From assembly GCA_013399695.1 (NCBI GenBank), contig VXAU01003702.1:472806-536805 (forward strand): DNA of 64,000 nucleotides, written 5' to 3'. Source of the DNA: Formicarius rufipectus (lineage: Eukaryota; Chordata; Aves; Passeriformes; Formicariidae). The notes under the pieces were generated by a model. That model was not told the origin of the DNA. It saw only the letters and a list, made by a program, of their open reading frames with translations, and searched no databases. The translations under genes were made by a program, and so were the position numbers. How positions within the stretch are numbered: the stretch's first letter is position 1; each line of letters opens with the position of its first letter. This document shows positions 1 through 9,769 of the stretch, one piece after another.

Positions 1-235
1 AAGGAAGGAAGTCCCCAAACCTGCAGTATCGGGGCAGGGCCACCACCCGCTCCTGCTCCCCACTGTGCGAAGGGCTGACTCGTGTTCGCAGTGACTAAAC
101 TCTAATTAAATCTCCAGAAATCAACACGCACAATCAAACACTCTCGACACCGCTGGGAGGTAAAAAATAATAATAACAATAATATGGGGAAGAGGAGGTG
201 GGCGTTGTCACTTTTAAGGCTGCTGATCGTCCTGA

Positions 236-260
236 TTAAAGAATGTTAAAGAATGTTAAG
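236..260. repeat. short tandem repeat, 10-bp unit
   Basis: The unit TTAAAGAATG occurs twice in full and then a partial third copy follows. It is a minor local duplication in otherwise unremarkable upstream sequence. An AAT-rich run precedes it at about 165-185. Confidence 0.8.
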
Positions 261-680
261 TGCCAAGGTCTCAGAGACAGCCCGTGGGAGGCGCAGGGAG
301 CAGCCGAGGCTGAGACTGAGGTTCCGACTGGCAAAGGAAGGGGCACCCAGACTATGGAGGTGGCTGTCCCCTGCCTTGGCCTAGCTTCACCTGAGGCAGA
401 GCAGTACCATGGAGCCACAGACTGCTCACGGCATGCTTCCAACCTCCTGACACCAAATATCATCTGTGTTGCTGGTATAGCTGTCTCCTAACTCTGCTGT
501 GAAATCCAGGCAAAATTTTCTGCGAGGGCTTAGAAACTGTGGTGCAGAATTAAGTTCCCAGCTTCCTTGATGCTCCTGAAGAGCTACAAGTGATCCAGCC
601 CTTAAAAGTGCTTTCAAAGAGCCTCGTGTAACACTGAAGCAGAAGTACCTCCAAAATTCGGAGCTGTCCACCTCCAAATT

Positions 681-784
681 AAGAGACCTAAAAAGATCAT
701 CTAGTTTGAACCCAGCTGCCATGACCTTCCACTAGAGCAGGTTGATAAAAGCCCCATCCAGCCTGGCCTTGAACACTTGCAGGC
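681..784 (-). mobile_element. CR1 LINE fragment (3' UTR part)
   Basis: Read on the + strand, this stretch carries the antisense avian CR1 3'-end phrases in the right order: AAAGATCATCTAGTT, then CTGCCATG, then CTTCCACTAGA, then CCCCATCCAGCCTGGCCTTG and AACACTT. The element therefore points to the - strand, with its 3' end on the left. The usual octamer tail is not recognisable and the 5' part is lost, so it is a truncated, moderately diverged copy. The sequence after 784 is not recognisable as CR1. Confidence 0.85.
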
Positions 785-785
785 A

Positions 786-1555
786 GTAGTCCTACCCTGA
801 AGACACATCATTCTCTTTGGGGTAAATCCACCCCTAAGATCCTTCCAGGAGCAACAGCTAAATGTATGTGAGTAGTGTAGACAGCTCTCTGCCAGGTGCA
901 ATCTCACGCCAAGAAGTCCTTGCTGCAAAGTGAAGGATGTTTTCGAGAGGAGGGGAGTGTTTGGGCTGTGGCTCCTTTGGCCCTTCAGTACAAAAGATGG
1001 GGTAAAGGAGATAGTAGACAAAAGCCAGGGTCAGCTTCATAAAGTCTATCTCTCTTCACTTACCATTTCCCCCCTACTATCCTTTGGACTGCTGATGAGA
1101 TGGACTCCACTCTCCTGCTTCCCAGTCTGACAGCCCCTATCCCAAGGGAAAAAGCATCCCTTCAGACCACAAATCAATTCTCATCCAGATGAGAGTCAAA
1201 CAAAAATAAAGGAAATATAAAGACTTCCATATATAGATTATGTCCGTTAAACTGTCAAGTTCTCTTAGGCTAAGTAAATACTTCTTAGCCTAATAATTAA
1301 AGAGGAATATTTTACTGCTTATGAGAATGAACTCTTGTTCTCAAAATGTATCTGTTTCCTCTAATTTGATTATCACTGTGCTAGGGAAGCCCCTTTCCAT
1401 TATCTCAACACAATCAGTTAAAAAAACTGAACTGAATTTATTGTAACATTTTTCCCCACAAGGTGTGGAGACTCCAACTGCAATAATCTAAAAGCAAGAT
1501 CTCTCTCTTTCTCCTCCCTCTTGTACTTAGCTTTTGACTTACAACTATCATGGAA
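786..1555. other. unassigned upstream flank
   Basis: No gene or recognisable repeat is visible. There is a CArG-like decamer, CCATATATAG, at 1228-1237 (one mismatch to CC(A/T)6GG), too weak to call as a site. Base composition becomes AT-rich after about 1180. Confidence 0.5.
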
Positions 1556-1636
1556 CCAAAAAAAAAAAAAAAACCACAAACAAACAAACAAAAAAAAACC
1601 AAAAAACAAAAAAACACCAAACCAAAACAAAACACA
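1556..1636. repeat. A-rich / (CAAA)n low-complexity tract
   Basis: Almost only A and C, with irregular CAAA, CCAAA and ACAAA units. Similar CAAA tracts recur at 4528, 21931 and 52915, and the GTTT complement at 3170 and 41341. The long hydrophobic Phe/Trp/Gly frames on the opposite strand here are translations of this repeat and not genes. Confidence 0.9.
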
Positions 1637-1769
1637 AATAATATTTTTTTTAAAAAAGCAGATATAAAGAAGAGAGCATGAAAGTATTGCAGGGAAAGAT
1701 GAAGAGGTAATTGAAAATAAAATAAAATTTAAAAAAAGGTTCTGATGTGCAAATTGTAGATAAAGACTT

Positions 1770-1810
1770 CTGATGAGAAAGAGGGGAGTGCCTGATGAGA
1801 AAGAGGGGAG
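1770..1810. repeat. direct duplication of a 19-bp segment
   Basis: The 19-mer beginning CTGATGAGAAAG occurs at 1770-1788 and identically at 1792-1810, a period of 22. It is a recent local slippage or duplication event with no visible function. Confidence 0.9.
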
Positions 1811-1974
1811 AGTGTGTTGAGAGATAACAAGAACCAGTAATTTCTATTCAGCAAAGCCACCAAATCAAAGAGCAGTGCTGATCTTATTGGAGGAGAGCCT
1901 TCAACAGCAACTAATCCTATCATATTGAAAGAAAATTGTAAATGTTCTCTGCAGAAATTGCCTGCCCATTGCAG

Positions 1975-2330
1975 CTAATCGAGCCCACTTCGCGCTCACA
2001 CACGCCACACACCCCCGCACACCCCCACAGGCGGGCAGCAAGAGGACCCACAGCCGCAGCACCCCAGCAGGGACATCAGCCCGAGATGCTCACCTAGGCA
2101 CACCGTTTTCCTCGCTCGCTACCGCTCTAACCAAGGTGGCAGCTTGCCCCGATTTCCTCAGGAGCTCTGGGGAAAGTATGAATTATTACCAGCTCACTTG
2201 CGAGTCCCGGCTTCACCTGTTTTTAATAACTTTAGTTTTGTCTAAACCTTTAAGCCAGGTTTGATTGCTCTATTGCTCTATTTTTTTTTAAATGTTCTTG
2301 TTTTTTAAAGCTCAGCTTGGCTGAACTGAA
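1975..2330. promoter_or_regulatory. candidate bidirectional CpG-rich promoter
   Basis: The sequence changes here from AT-rich to C- and CpG-containing DNA, with a CA/C-rich stretch at about 2000-2070. It lies between two outward-facing splice-donor-like sites: CCTAG/GTGAGC read on the - strand at 2094/2093, and CACAG/GTAGGA on the + strand at 2700/2701. That geometry is typical of a divergent vertebrate promoter. No TATA box sits at a convincing place. Transcription starts cannot be fixed from sequence alone. Confidence 0.4.
2094..2300 (-). other. candidate first exon of a divergent transcript (5' end uncertain)
   Basis: On the - strand the sequence reads ...GTGCCTAG/GTGAGCATC, a near-consensus vertebrate splice donor with the exon ending at 2094. 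No open frame of note lies in it, so it would be a 5' UTR exon or part of a promoter-associated lncRNA. The start coordinate is nominal. Strong donor-like strings occur by chance, so confidence is low. Confidence 0.25.
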
Positions 2331-2700
2331 GCAGAGACTCCCAAGGGTCAGAGCCACCGAGGGTGTGCGTGTGTATATGTGTGCCTGTGGGTGTCAGAGG
2401 GAGCGAGGGAGAGCCAAAAACTCCATAAACCCGGACAATGCCACCTCTTGCTTAAAGCTTCCAAACTGTTATTCTTTCCCCCCACTATCACGGTACCAAG
2501 TAATCTGTCTTTCCCCCACTCCAACCCCCCTCCCTCCTCTTGGAAGATATGGAAGAGGAAGATAAAGCGGCTGGCTGCGGGCGCTGACGGCGCGCAGCCC
2601 GCATGCCTCTGCCGCCACAGCCGGGGCCGCTCCGCAGCCGCCGCTCCCAACGAGCCGCTTGCAGCGGGATGGGATGCAACTTCTGCTAATTGGATCACAG
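2310..2700 (+). other. candidate first exon of an unidentified gene (start uncertain)
   Basis: A GC- and CpG-rich stretch ends in GGATCACAG/GTAGGAAAG, a good splice donor at 2701, followed by a long pyrimidine tract that looks intronic. The exon would hold short upstream reading frames: ATG at 2549 (12 codons, stop at 2585-2587) and ATG at 2603 (28 codons, stop at 2687-2689). A third ATG at 2674 stays open to the donor (MQLLLIGSQ, ending in phase 0) and could be the start of a signal peptide completed in exon 2. I do not recognise the gene. No matching second exon is visible in the remaining 61 kb, which would imply a very long intron 1. It could also be entirely 5' UTR. Confidence 0.4.
2549..2587 (+). 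CDS. possible upstream ORF (12 codons) in the candidate 5' UTR
   Basis: The ATG is followed by a short acidic-then-small-residue peptide, MEEEDKAAGCGR, and a TGA stop. If the candidate exon is transcribed, this frame lies upstream of the ATG at 2674 and could dampen its translation. Nothing suggests that the peptide itself is functional. Confidence 0.2.
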   Translation: MEEEDKAAGCGR

Positions 2701-2731
2701 GTAGGAAAGCCTTGGTTTTTACTGACGTTTA

Positions 2732-2830
2732 TTCTCTCTGTTTCTATTTCTTTTTTTTTCATTTTTCTTTCTATCTATTTTTTTTTCCCTTTTTTTCCTT
2801 TTCTTTTACGTCCTCTACCCTCCGCCCCTT
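2732..2830. repeat. polypyrimidine tract
   Basis: About 100 bases almost free of purines, mostly T runs broken by C. It lies directly after the candidate splice donor at 2701. It is low-complexity sequence. Confidence 0.9.
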
Positions 2831-3169
2831 CCTCGCCGCACCTAGGATTTCATCCGCTGCTGTCATAGGAAAGCTCCCGCCAAGGAAATAATGCCTAAGA
2901 AACGAGCTTTTGCTTCCTGGTAGAAGAACCAGAACAGATCATAGGGAAACTTTGTTGAATGGGTCCACTTCTCTGCGGGTCACCGGGGAAAGGCAGGGAG
3001 AGGAGGAAAAGCAGGGCGATTGCCCCCAGCACAGAGCCCTTCTCTGTCGGGTTACAGTTGCGATAATAATCCTAGAACCGAGTCTAACGTGGTATAATGG
3101 AGAAGGCGAGACGCAGCAGCCTGATTTAGAGAAATCCTCACATTTTTCAAGCGCTGTCGACAGGTCTGG

Positions 3170-3210
3170 GGTTTTTTTTGTTGTTGTTGTTGTTTGGTGG
3201 GGTTTTTTTT
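3170..3210. repeat. (GTT)n / T-G low-complexity repeat
   Basis: T8 is followed by about five GTT units and then GGTGGGGT8. It separates the candidate first exon from the denser CpG block. Confidence 0.85.
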
Positions 3211-3239
3211 CATTATAAATGCTACATTCCGACACAGGG

Positions 3240-3770
3240 ACATCTCCCGGGCTACCCTTCCCAAATTCCGCTCTGACATGTTTCTTGACGACTCCTGCGA
3301 AATGTCACGCGGAGCCGGGAGCGGAGCCGTCCCCGGAGAGCGGAGCCTGCCCGCGGAAGCGCGCCGGCTGCCGGGCGGGCTGGGTGGTATCCCTGCCCTG
3401 CCGGGGACCAGGAGGGATGCGGGGTAGAAGGAGAGGACGCTGCTGCTGTGTCGGTGCGCTCCCTCACCCCCCAGAATCCCTTCTTTGCCCGAGATCGGCG
3501 CCCGTTTCTTCTGCCTCGGGTCTCATGCCCTGCCTCGGGGAGGGGGAGCGCGGGCTCCAGGCGCCGCCGGAGGTGGGAAGGAGATGGGGTTTCCCTGGCT
3601 CATTTCCGGCCCCGCTTCCCCGAGTCGTTGCCCTTGGGGGCCGGTCCACGGACCGGGAAGCACGGTGCTGCGGGAGAGGATGCTCCGGGTCCAGGGCTAG
3701 CTTCTGCCTCGATCCGGCTGAGATCCCAGCAGGGCTGTATCGGTCCCGGCCGTGCCTCCGGGCTGCCTTT
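3240..3770. promoter_or_regulatory. CpG island core
   Basis: This is the densest CpG region of the window. I count roughly 45 CpG by eye over about 500 bases, with high GC content, against almost none in the surrounding kilobases. CpG retention at this level indicates an unmethylated germline CpG island and hence a promoter region or its downstream shoulder. Several long open frames cross it on both strands (one of 201 codons), but they are explained by the scarcity of A/T-rich stop codons and look like no known protein. Confidence 0.8.
3535..3590 (+). other. G-rich segment with quadruplex potential
   Basis: G runs CGGGGAGGGGGAGCGCGGG are followed by further GG/GGG runs within the CpG island. 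The last loops are long, so it is only a moderate G-quadruplex candidate. Such runs are common in vertebrate CpG-island promoters. Confidence 0.4.
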
Positions 3771-4527
3771 TCTTTAGCCTGTGCTACCTCCACGGGGTGC
3801 TTGCGGTCAGAAGGAGCGAGCTGATAGTTTGAGAGGGAGCGCAGATCAAGTTGTGGGAGAAAAACTGCTTCCCAGAAAGAGCTCTGGGACACTGAGGTCC
3901 TGGTGCAGCCCCAGAGCACGTCCGTATCGGGGGTTCTGAAGGGGCAAAGTGCTTCCTGATTCTTCTCGGGCAAAAATCAATCTTGGCCATCCCTCCAGCT
4001 AGATCCACTCATCACTTCGCTCCTTCCCACCGCTCCGTGCCCCGTGCCATGCTCGGCGGCTGCCCCGCAGCTGCCCCATCGCCAGGGTGATGGGGGAGCA
4101 GGCAGGCTGGGAGCTGCAAGGCCGGCTTCGCTCCTCTGCTCGTCCCATACACAAGGCAGGCGGGCCAGAGGGCCCTGATTCGAGGTGCTCCAGGAAGGAC
4201 GGTTGTGCCAGCTGCCAGCTCCGAGGACAGGGCTTGTAACTCATTCCCACAAGCCTGTGGGTGAGCCCTTACCCTTTCTTTGGCTAAAGGATGAAGGACG
4301 TTTCCTCCTGCTCCTGTAAGATTGTTTTTTCTTACTATTTGCATTTGCTGAAGTTCCTTTTAGGACGAGACCACTTTTTTTTCTGTCTAAAACAGGACAC
4401 TGGGAAAGGGGTAATTCTTGTTGCAAGTCTAGACAGGATAACATCTACCCCGTTTTAATGTGTCAACTAGTGTATTTGCACGCACTGGCTTGTCCCGGTC
4501 CCTTAAGGAAGATCTCTTTGCAGAGAG
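3771..4527. other. CpG-island shoulder, no gene recognised
   Basis: GC content declines gradually, with scattered CpG up to about 4250. Several overlapping frames of 70-110 codons exist on the - strand but have no recognisable domain or signal peptide. It is best read as proximal intron or flank of the CpG-island gene. Confidence 0.5.
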
Positions 4528-4563
4528 GAAAAAAAAAACCAAACGAAAACAAAAACAAAAACA
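4528..4563. repeat. A-rich low-complexity tract
   Basis: A9 followed by CCAAACG and repeated AAAAC units. Confidence 0.85.
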
Positions 4564-4565
4564 GG

Positions 4566-5360
4566 GCAAACCTCTGCTTGACAGCCTACTCCTGCAGATT
4601 TTGGGCAGAAATACCAAATCTACAAACAAAACTTTAAAAAACCCTGTAAGACAGACAATAAAGAAGGTTAATACAGGAGATCAGAATTATGCACTCTGTC
4701 TGCTTTTATGGTATTGCATCACTTGCAATCACAGTCCCTGTCTAAATACACACCAGCCTTGATTGTATGGTTTAGAACGCCAGCCGCTCTTGGTGACTCA
4801 TCTGTAAACCTCTTTAAGCTATACAGAGTACACTCCCTCTCTCCTTTAGGATCTTTTTGAGTACAAGTTTGGTTGAACTTCTTCTCTGCAGGACCCCTGG
4901 ATTGCAAAAACATCCCTGTTTGCTTTTTCATCAAGAGAGTGAGAAGTGCAGTGAGCTCACTGGTGAGCAGGTGTACCACTGAGATGCCCTCTCTGCCCCT
5001 GCCCACAGCACTCTATGATTTCTTCACTTGAGTGTGCTCGGGAATGAGATCCAGTACATGGAGAGGGAGGTCTAGGACATCCCCAAGTTGCTTTGGATAG
5101 AGGGTAAAATTATAAAAAGGAGAGGCTGCGCTTTTCTCCCATCCAAGCCCAAGATTTTAAGTAGTGTCCTCTGCCCAAAAGATTGTAACTCTGCATCTGG
5201 GCAGAGATCAGGGAGATCTGGACCATGTGTGATCAAGAGTATCTTCAGGAGGTGGAAGGACAGCAGTCTAGCTGTGCTCAGGCACTGCCCAGGATGGAGA
5301 CCAAGACACAGAAAGGGGTAAACTGAGACCATCAGTTTTAAATAGAGTTTATGAACAAAA
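4566..5360. other. non-coding, nothing recognised
   Basis: Mixed-composition sequence with short open frames only (largest about 95 codons, - strand). I see no repeat family or RNA signature. Confidence 0.5.
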
Positions 5361-5402
5361 CTTTTCTTTCTTTCTTTCTTTTTTTTTTTTTTCTTTTTTC
5401 TT
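5361..5402. repeat. (TTTC)n / T-rich microsatellite
   Basis: About four CTTT units run into a T14 stretch and then C-interrupted T runs. Confidence 0.9.
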
Positions 5403-5686
5403 GTGTGTACAGTCTCACTGTCATTTTGGTTGTCACCTCTAAGCTGACTCCCTGCATATGTTTCATGGTTCTCAGCTACTCAAAATGCTTGGCTCTTTCA
5501 GCCCATTATGGGTCTTATTCAATAGCTTTTGAAGATATCTACTATGAAATCCCCCCTGCTGTTAATATAGTCTCAGGAGGTTACTCTGTGCCGCTTCACT
5601 TCTATAACCCACTCACCTATTCACCCAGACATTCTCTTCTCCACTAATATCATGACCTACATGCAAAAGACTTATTTTCTGGTCCT

Positions 5687-5700
5687 GTTTCCATAGCAAT
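5687..5700 (+). promoter_or_regulatory. candidate RFX X-box
   Basis: GTTTCCATAGCAAT matches the palindromic RFX-family consensus GTHNCC-AT-RGHAAC at all but the last base. RFX proteins bind such sites in ciliary, neuronal and immune genes. It lies in a locally GC-richer block that also carries a CTCF-like motif 145 bases downstream. It is a motif match only. Confidence 0.4.
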
Positions 5701-5845
5701 GCAACATGGGGATCGCAGACGAGCCAGTAATAGTAAAGCAGATTCCCCCTCTGTGAAATCAAGACCTCTTTGAAAGTTGAGTTCAGTTTAAGGCAAAGTA
5801 GGGATCCGCAGAGAGTGGGATTTCCAGCCCGAAGCCCAGATCTTC

Positions 5846-5861
5846 GCGCCCTCTAGTGCCA
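5846..5861 (-). promoter_or_regulatory. candidate CTCF binding site
   Basis: On the - strand the sequence is TGGCACTAGAGGGCGC. Against the CTCF core CCASYAGRKGGCR it differs only at the first core C (G here) and keeps the CAC-TAG-AGGGCG heart of the motif. Flanking sequence (CGGGCG, CCCGGG) is CpG-containing in an otherwise CpG-poor area. The site would point back towards the CpG island at 2-4 kb, an orientation compatible with anchoring a loop that includes the promoter. It is predicted from motif only. Confidence 0.6.
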
Positions 5862-5901
5862 GAGGCGGGCGAGGAAGAGCACCCCCGGGCACAGGGAATG
5901 T

Positions 5902-8150
5902 GAGTCGGCATACCAAATTACAGGGACAGGGAGAGAAGCAAGGGGTATAAAATAAAGGCATTTCTCCCAATGTCTTTTTCCAACCTGATCTTCCCTCTTC
6001 TAAATCCCACGCAGGCGGAGGGGAGGGGAAAAAAAAAAATAGTCTGAAGGTATTCAGCTGATCCTGGTTTGGTTACTCAGAGATTAAAGCTGGGATGTGT
6101 TAAACTATAGAGGAATAAATAGGCAGCAGTTAGAGCTAGAAAGCCAAGACTATATCTGGCCGTTTATTCAGAAATTTTGGATCTCTCTGGCTTTGAGCTT
6201 CACAGCTTGAAGCAACGTTCAGCTAATTGTGAGACATTCAAAAGACATAGAAGAGGATTACTCACTTGTGAAACTGCTGCCTGGACCTTCTACAGGCTCT
6301 TTAGGTGGGTAGATGGGTTAGGCAACAGTAATCAGGCTAAGGAAAGCTGAAGGGGCTTAGATCCAGCTCATATGAGTGACAGGGATAACTTTTTCACAAA
6401 TGCTTGTAGCCTTAAATCTTAAAAAGCTTAAATTGTATGTTGGTATTTAATGTATGGTAGCATTGAATTGTATGGCAGCATTTCAAGCCCTGTTAAACTC
6501 GTCTTAGAAATTCACATCTCTAAGAACCAGGCTGCACAAAGAACCAAACACTGAGAACTCTTGTAGCTAAATGAGACAACTGACACACTCCCAACATGCT
6601 ACCCTGCCCATCTTTTCCAGCTCCTGTATTTTGGCAAAGATAGTTTTCATTTCTCCACAGCTTTTCCTGTACCAGGGATGCCCAAAAGATAGCATTATCC
6701 ACTCAACTTGTCCATATCCCACCAGCAGATCGCCCACCACTTGTGTCTAGGATATTGCATTCCCTAGCCTTCCATATTAAATTGAATAAGGATCCCTTGC
6801 TGGCTTATTCCACCATCTTCCTGTATTTCCCTGATTGAAGTGGGCTGAATGAAAAGTCAAGACTACCTCTGAAGTTGCATTAAAGTCCTTGCTCCTTTTC
6901 CCTTGGACCCTGAGCATGTTTCTGTGTAAAAAATGCTTTAGGTTCTGGAGCTGCCTATCATTTTGGACTGTCTGTCTTACCTTTAAAGCTATACTGTCAC
7001 CTATATCTAACACCATCAATTCCCCATAGAGGGGGATATATATATCAACAGGTGTTCCAAAGAGAGATCTTTTGTATAACATAATTTTAACGCTAAAGTG
7101 AAGTGTGTTTAATTTCCATCAAACACTTCCTAAAGAATGCTTGCCAATGAGACTAAGGTATGCAACGGGATTTTGGTAGTCCATGTGTTCCATGAATTCA
7201 TTTTTAAGAATATGATAAGCATAAAATGAATCTGACATTATTTAGGGCCAGCTGCTTTGCTCAGTCTTCTGCATGTTTTCTTTTTGATGAGATGATCCTC
7301 TGATTCCCACAATTTCTGTGTCTCTTTTGACTCCATGGGCTAGATTCAGCTCTTAATTACCTTCTTTCAAATCAGGGGTGCCTCCACTGATTTTAATTGC
7401 GTCTGGTTTACTCTAGTGCAATTGAGCTCAGAATTTGACTTTCACAGAAACATAGTAAGTGTTGTAATTAGAATATGCCAGTGTTTTGACAACTGTTCAT
7501 GGAACAGCTCTGTTTCATCAGACTCTGTTGAAAAGGAAATGCAATGTGATAATGGGCATTGGGAATAACATGGGCAGTTCTCACAGAGATGGCATAAAGA
7601 TCTCTATGAGTGGCCACAACACAAATAGGCGAGAACTTCTGTAAATCAAGAATTCCCAGGGTTTTCCTAAAGCTCTTAGAAAAGCTCTGAGTAAACTGTG
7701 GGCAGGTGTGAGTTTCCTTAGTTTTTTGGTTGGTTGGGGTTTAGTTGTGGATTTGTTTTTGAAAAAGGTATACTGAGACAAAAATAACTCCATAGATTTT
7801 TCTTCTGAATCACTGTCAAATTAGTGTTGGAAACCAAGGTGATAAAATAAACCTAGTCATTTAAAAGAATTCGCTTGCTTAATGATTTCTCTGGCTCAGG
7901 ACTTTCTAATTAAGTAGTCTGACTATACAAAAATCACTTTATTTATTGCAGGTAAGATGATCTGGAAGCACTGAACATTAGACCTTTCGTTTTTATAATC
8001 CATTCCTGCACATGAGAAACAAAAATTAGCAAAATCAGTGCATGGGAAAAATTAAGTTTCTGATACAGCCCATAGCATTTTCATAGATTGCTGCGAATTT
8101 TTCTCTCAGTTTTGCACTGAATTATTGATGTCTATTTTAAAATCATCAAT
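5902..8150. other. non-coding, no gene recognised
   Basis: AT-leaning sequence with A11 at 6029-6039 and a T/G-rich patch (GGTTGGTTGGGG) near 7720-7760. The largest frame is 101 codons on the - strand at 6777-7082, with no recognisable domain. No repeat family was identified. Confidence 0.5.
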
Positions 8151-8159
8151 CTCACGTAT

Positions 8160-8400
8160 AGTCAGTTATAAAGCAGGGCAGTCATATATTGAAAATTATT
8201 CACAAATTTGTTCATGAATAATGACAACAAGCTTATTCCACTGTTATTTCTGAAGTTGTTTAGTGCAAGCTGGTGACCAATTATTTATTCATGAATATAT
8301 TCATACTGCTCAAAAGTTTCATGAATGTTAACTTGAATAATTAACAGAATTTGTGTTATTTGTGATCATTACTCATTTTTTTCCTATTCAAAAAGGCATC
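8160..8400. promoter_or_regulatory. AT-rich block with three copies of TTCATGAAT
   Basis: The 9-mer TTCATGAAT occurs exactly at 8211-8219, 8288-8296 and 8318-8326, accompanied by TAATTAAC and ATTATTCAC motifs of homeodomain/POU type. This clustering suggests a possible transcription-factor-dense non-coding element, but AT-rich composition raises the chance background and there is no conservation evidence here. Confidence 0.25.
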
Positions 8401-9186
8401 AGTCATCCAGTTAAAGAACATTAAAATATAATGATTACAACATTGGATCAGACAGGTGTTTTGTCTTGTCCCGTATAGTATTTCTATCAGTGCCACTTAC
8501 CAATGAAGCAGATGCAGATACCTGCCCTAGGTATCTGCACTGCCCTCAGGTAAAATGCTTTTATACCCACAAGCTGTGTTTGCTCACTACCCAGAGATCA
8601 TTTCCAAATGAAAACAAAAGATACATCTCTCACCAAAAGGAAACCTCTAGCAATTGTAGACAAGCTGCAGATATACTCACTGGCCAGATAAGCAGCTAAT
8701 GCAGTTTTGCCTCCCAGTAAGTTCGCTGTGATAACATGTAACAGTGAATTCAGTAGGCTAATTAAATATTTTCTTGGGAAAATCACATTCCAAACAACTT
8801 TTGATCTATTTAAATTAGTTGTCTTTTGATGTTATTGCTACCTCTGTTATATGACATGAAAAGACCAATGGGAGCAGAGAGTTCATGGTGCCATTTCTTC
8901 ACTTGACCTTGAACCTTCTTGTTCTTTTTTTCTCTTGGATAGTCCTGGAGTTCCAGTCACTTTGCATTCCTTAAAAACTCCTAATTCTTCTATCTTCCTT
9001 TTTTGGTGATGTGAACACTGTTTTTCAGGCAAGGATTATTGAATTATATAAAATAGTTCCCATTTTAGCACCTATTACTCCTCCTGTGTCCACAGTACTG
9101 CCAATATCCTTTCTTGAGTGGCCACAGCTGACTTAGGACCCAAAAGACTTCTAAGTATTTCACCCCACCAGGGATTGTTCTGCATT
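8401..9186. other. non-coding, no gene recognised
   Basis: No domain-bearing frame and no clear repeat. It may hold the highly decayed left part of the LINE relic that is more visible from about 9770. Confidence 0.4.
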
Positions 9187-9228
9187 GGGCAACGCTTATT
9201 TCCATTTGGGCAACGCTTATTTCCATTT
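9187..9228. repeat. perfect tandem duplication, 21-bp unit
   Basis: The 21-mer beginning GGGCAACGCTTATTTCC is present twice, head to tail, without a difference. A multiple-of-three unit preserves the frame (MEISVAQ twice on the - strand), but no real gene is evident there. The absence of any difference implies recent origin or polymorphism. Confidence 0.95.
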
Positions 9229-9769
9229 GCAATCCATTTGCTTCACCCAATTTAATTAACACACTATTAAATATTTCAATCCTTATTCCCTTTTTTGAAC
9301 AGCAATAATTTCAGTAAAGAAGTTCAAAGTTCCTGGACAACTCAGTTTTTAATTCTTTACAGTGCAAAAGGATCCTTCATGTGTAATTTCTGTTTTCTCT
9401 TTCCTTGTCAGCTTCCAGCTTGTAATAATAACCGACCTATTTTCACAACTTAAATTTGTCAAAGAATTTCAGATGATATATAAATACCTATATAAGGAGA
9501 CATATCAGATTGTTTTCAGGTTTTTCATTTTTGTGTTTGGTCTTTTAAATTGATGTTTCAAAGAATATATAGAAGAGACAATACTTCTCTAAAAGAAACT
9601 TCTTTTTTTTTCTTTCCCTTATATAAGTCTAGTTTTTGTTAGTTTCAATCAATTTAGCTGGAAGTGAAACAAGGCTTTTCAGTATATAGTACTTAAGAGT
9701 TATACAGTTCTTGTCCTAAAGATAGGTATTATAGCTGCTACCCTCCTGTCCTTCTATAGTGCATCTGAC

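Noticed and set aside
1228..1237. CArG-like decamer CCATATATAG
   Set aside because: One mismatch to consensus in AT-rich DNA and far from any supported start site; it is expected by chance.
2379..2891. 170-codon frame crossing the candidate first exon
   Set aside because: It runs through the putative splice donor and into the pyrimidine tract, giving a Phe/Ser-rich low-complexity end.
3219..3824. 201-codon open frame in the CpG island (+ strand)
   Set aside because: Stop codons are rare here because of high GC. Equally long frames overlap on both strands, and the peptide (Arg/Gly/Cys/Pro-rich) has no recognisable domain or signal peptide.
3464..3973. 169-codon frame on the - strand over the CpG island
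   Set aside because: It is a shadow of GC-rich composition, without homology I can name.
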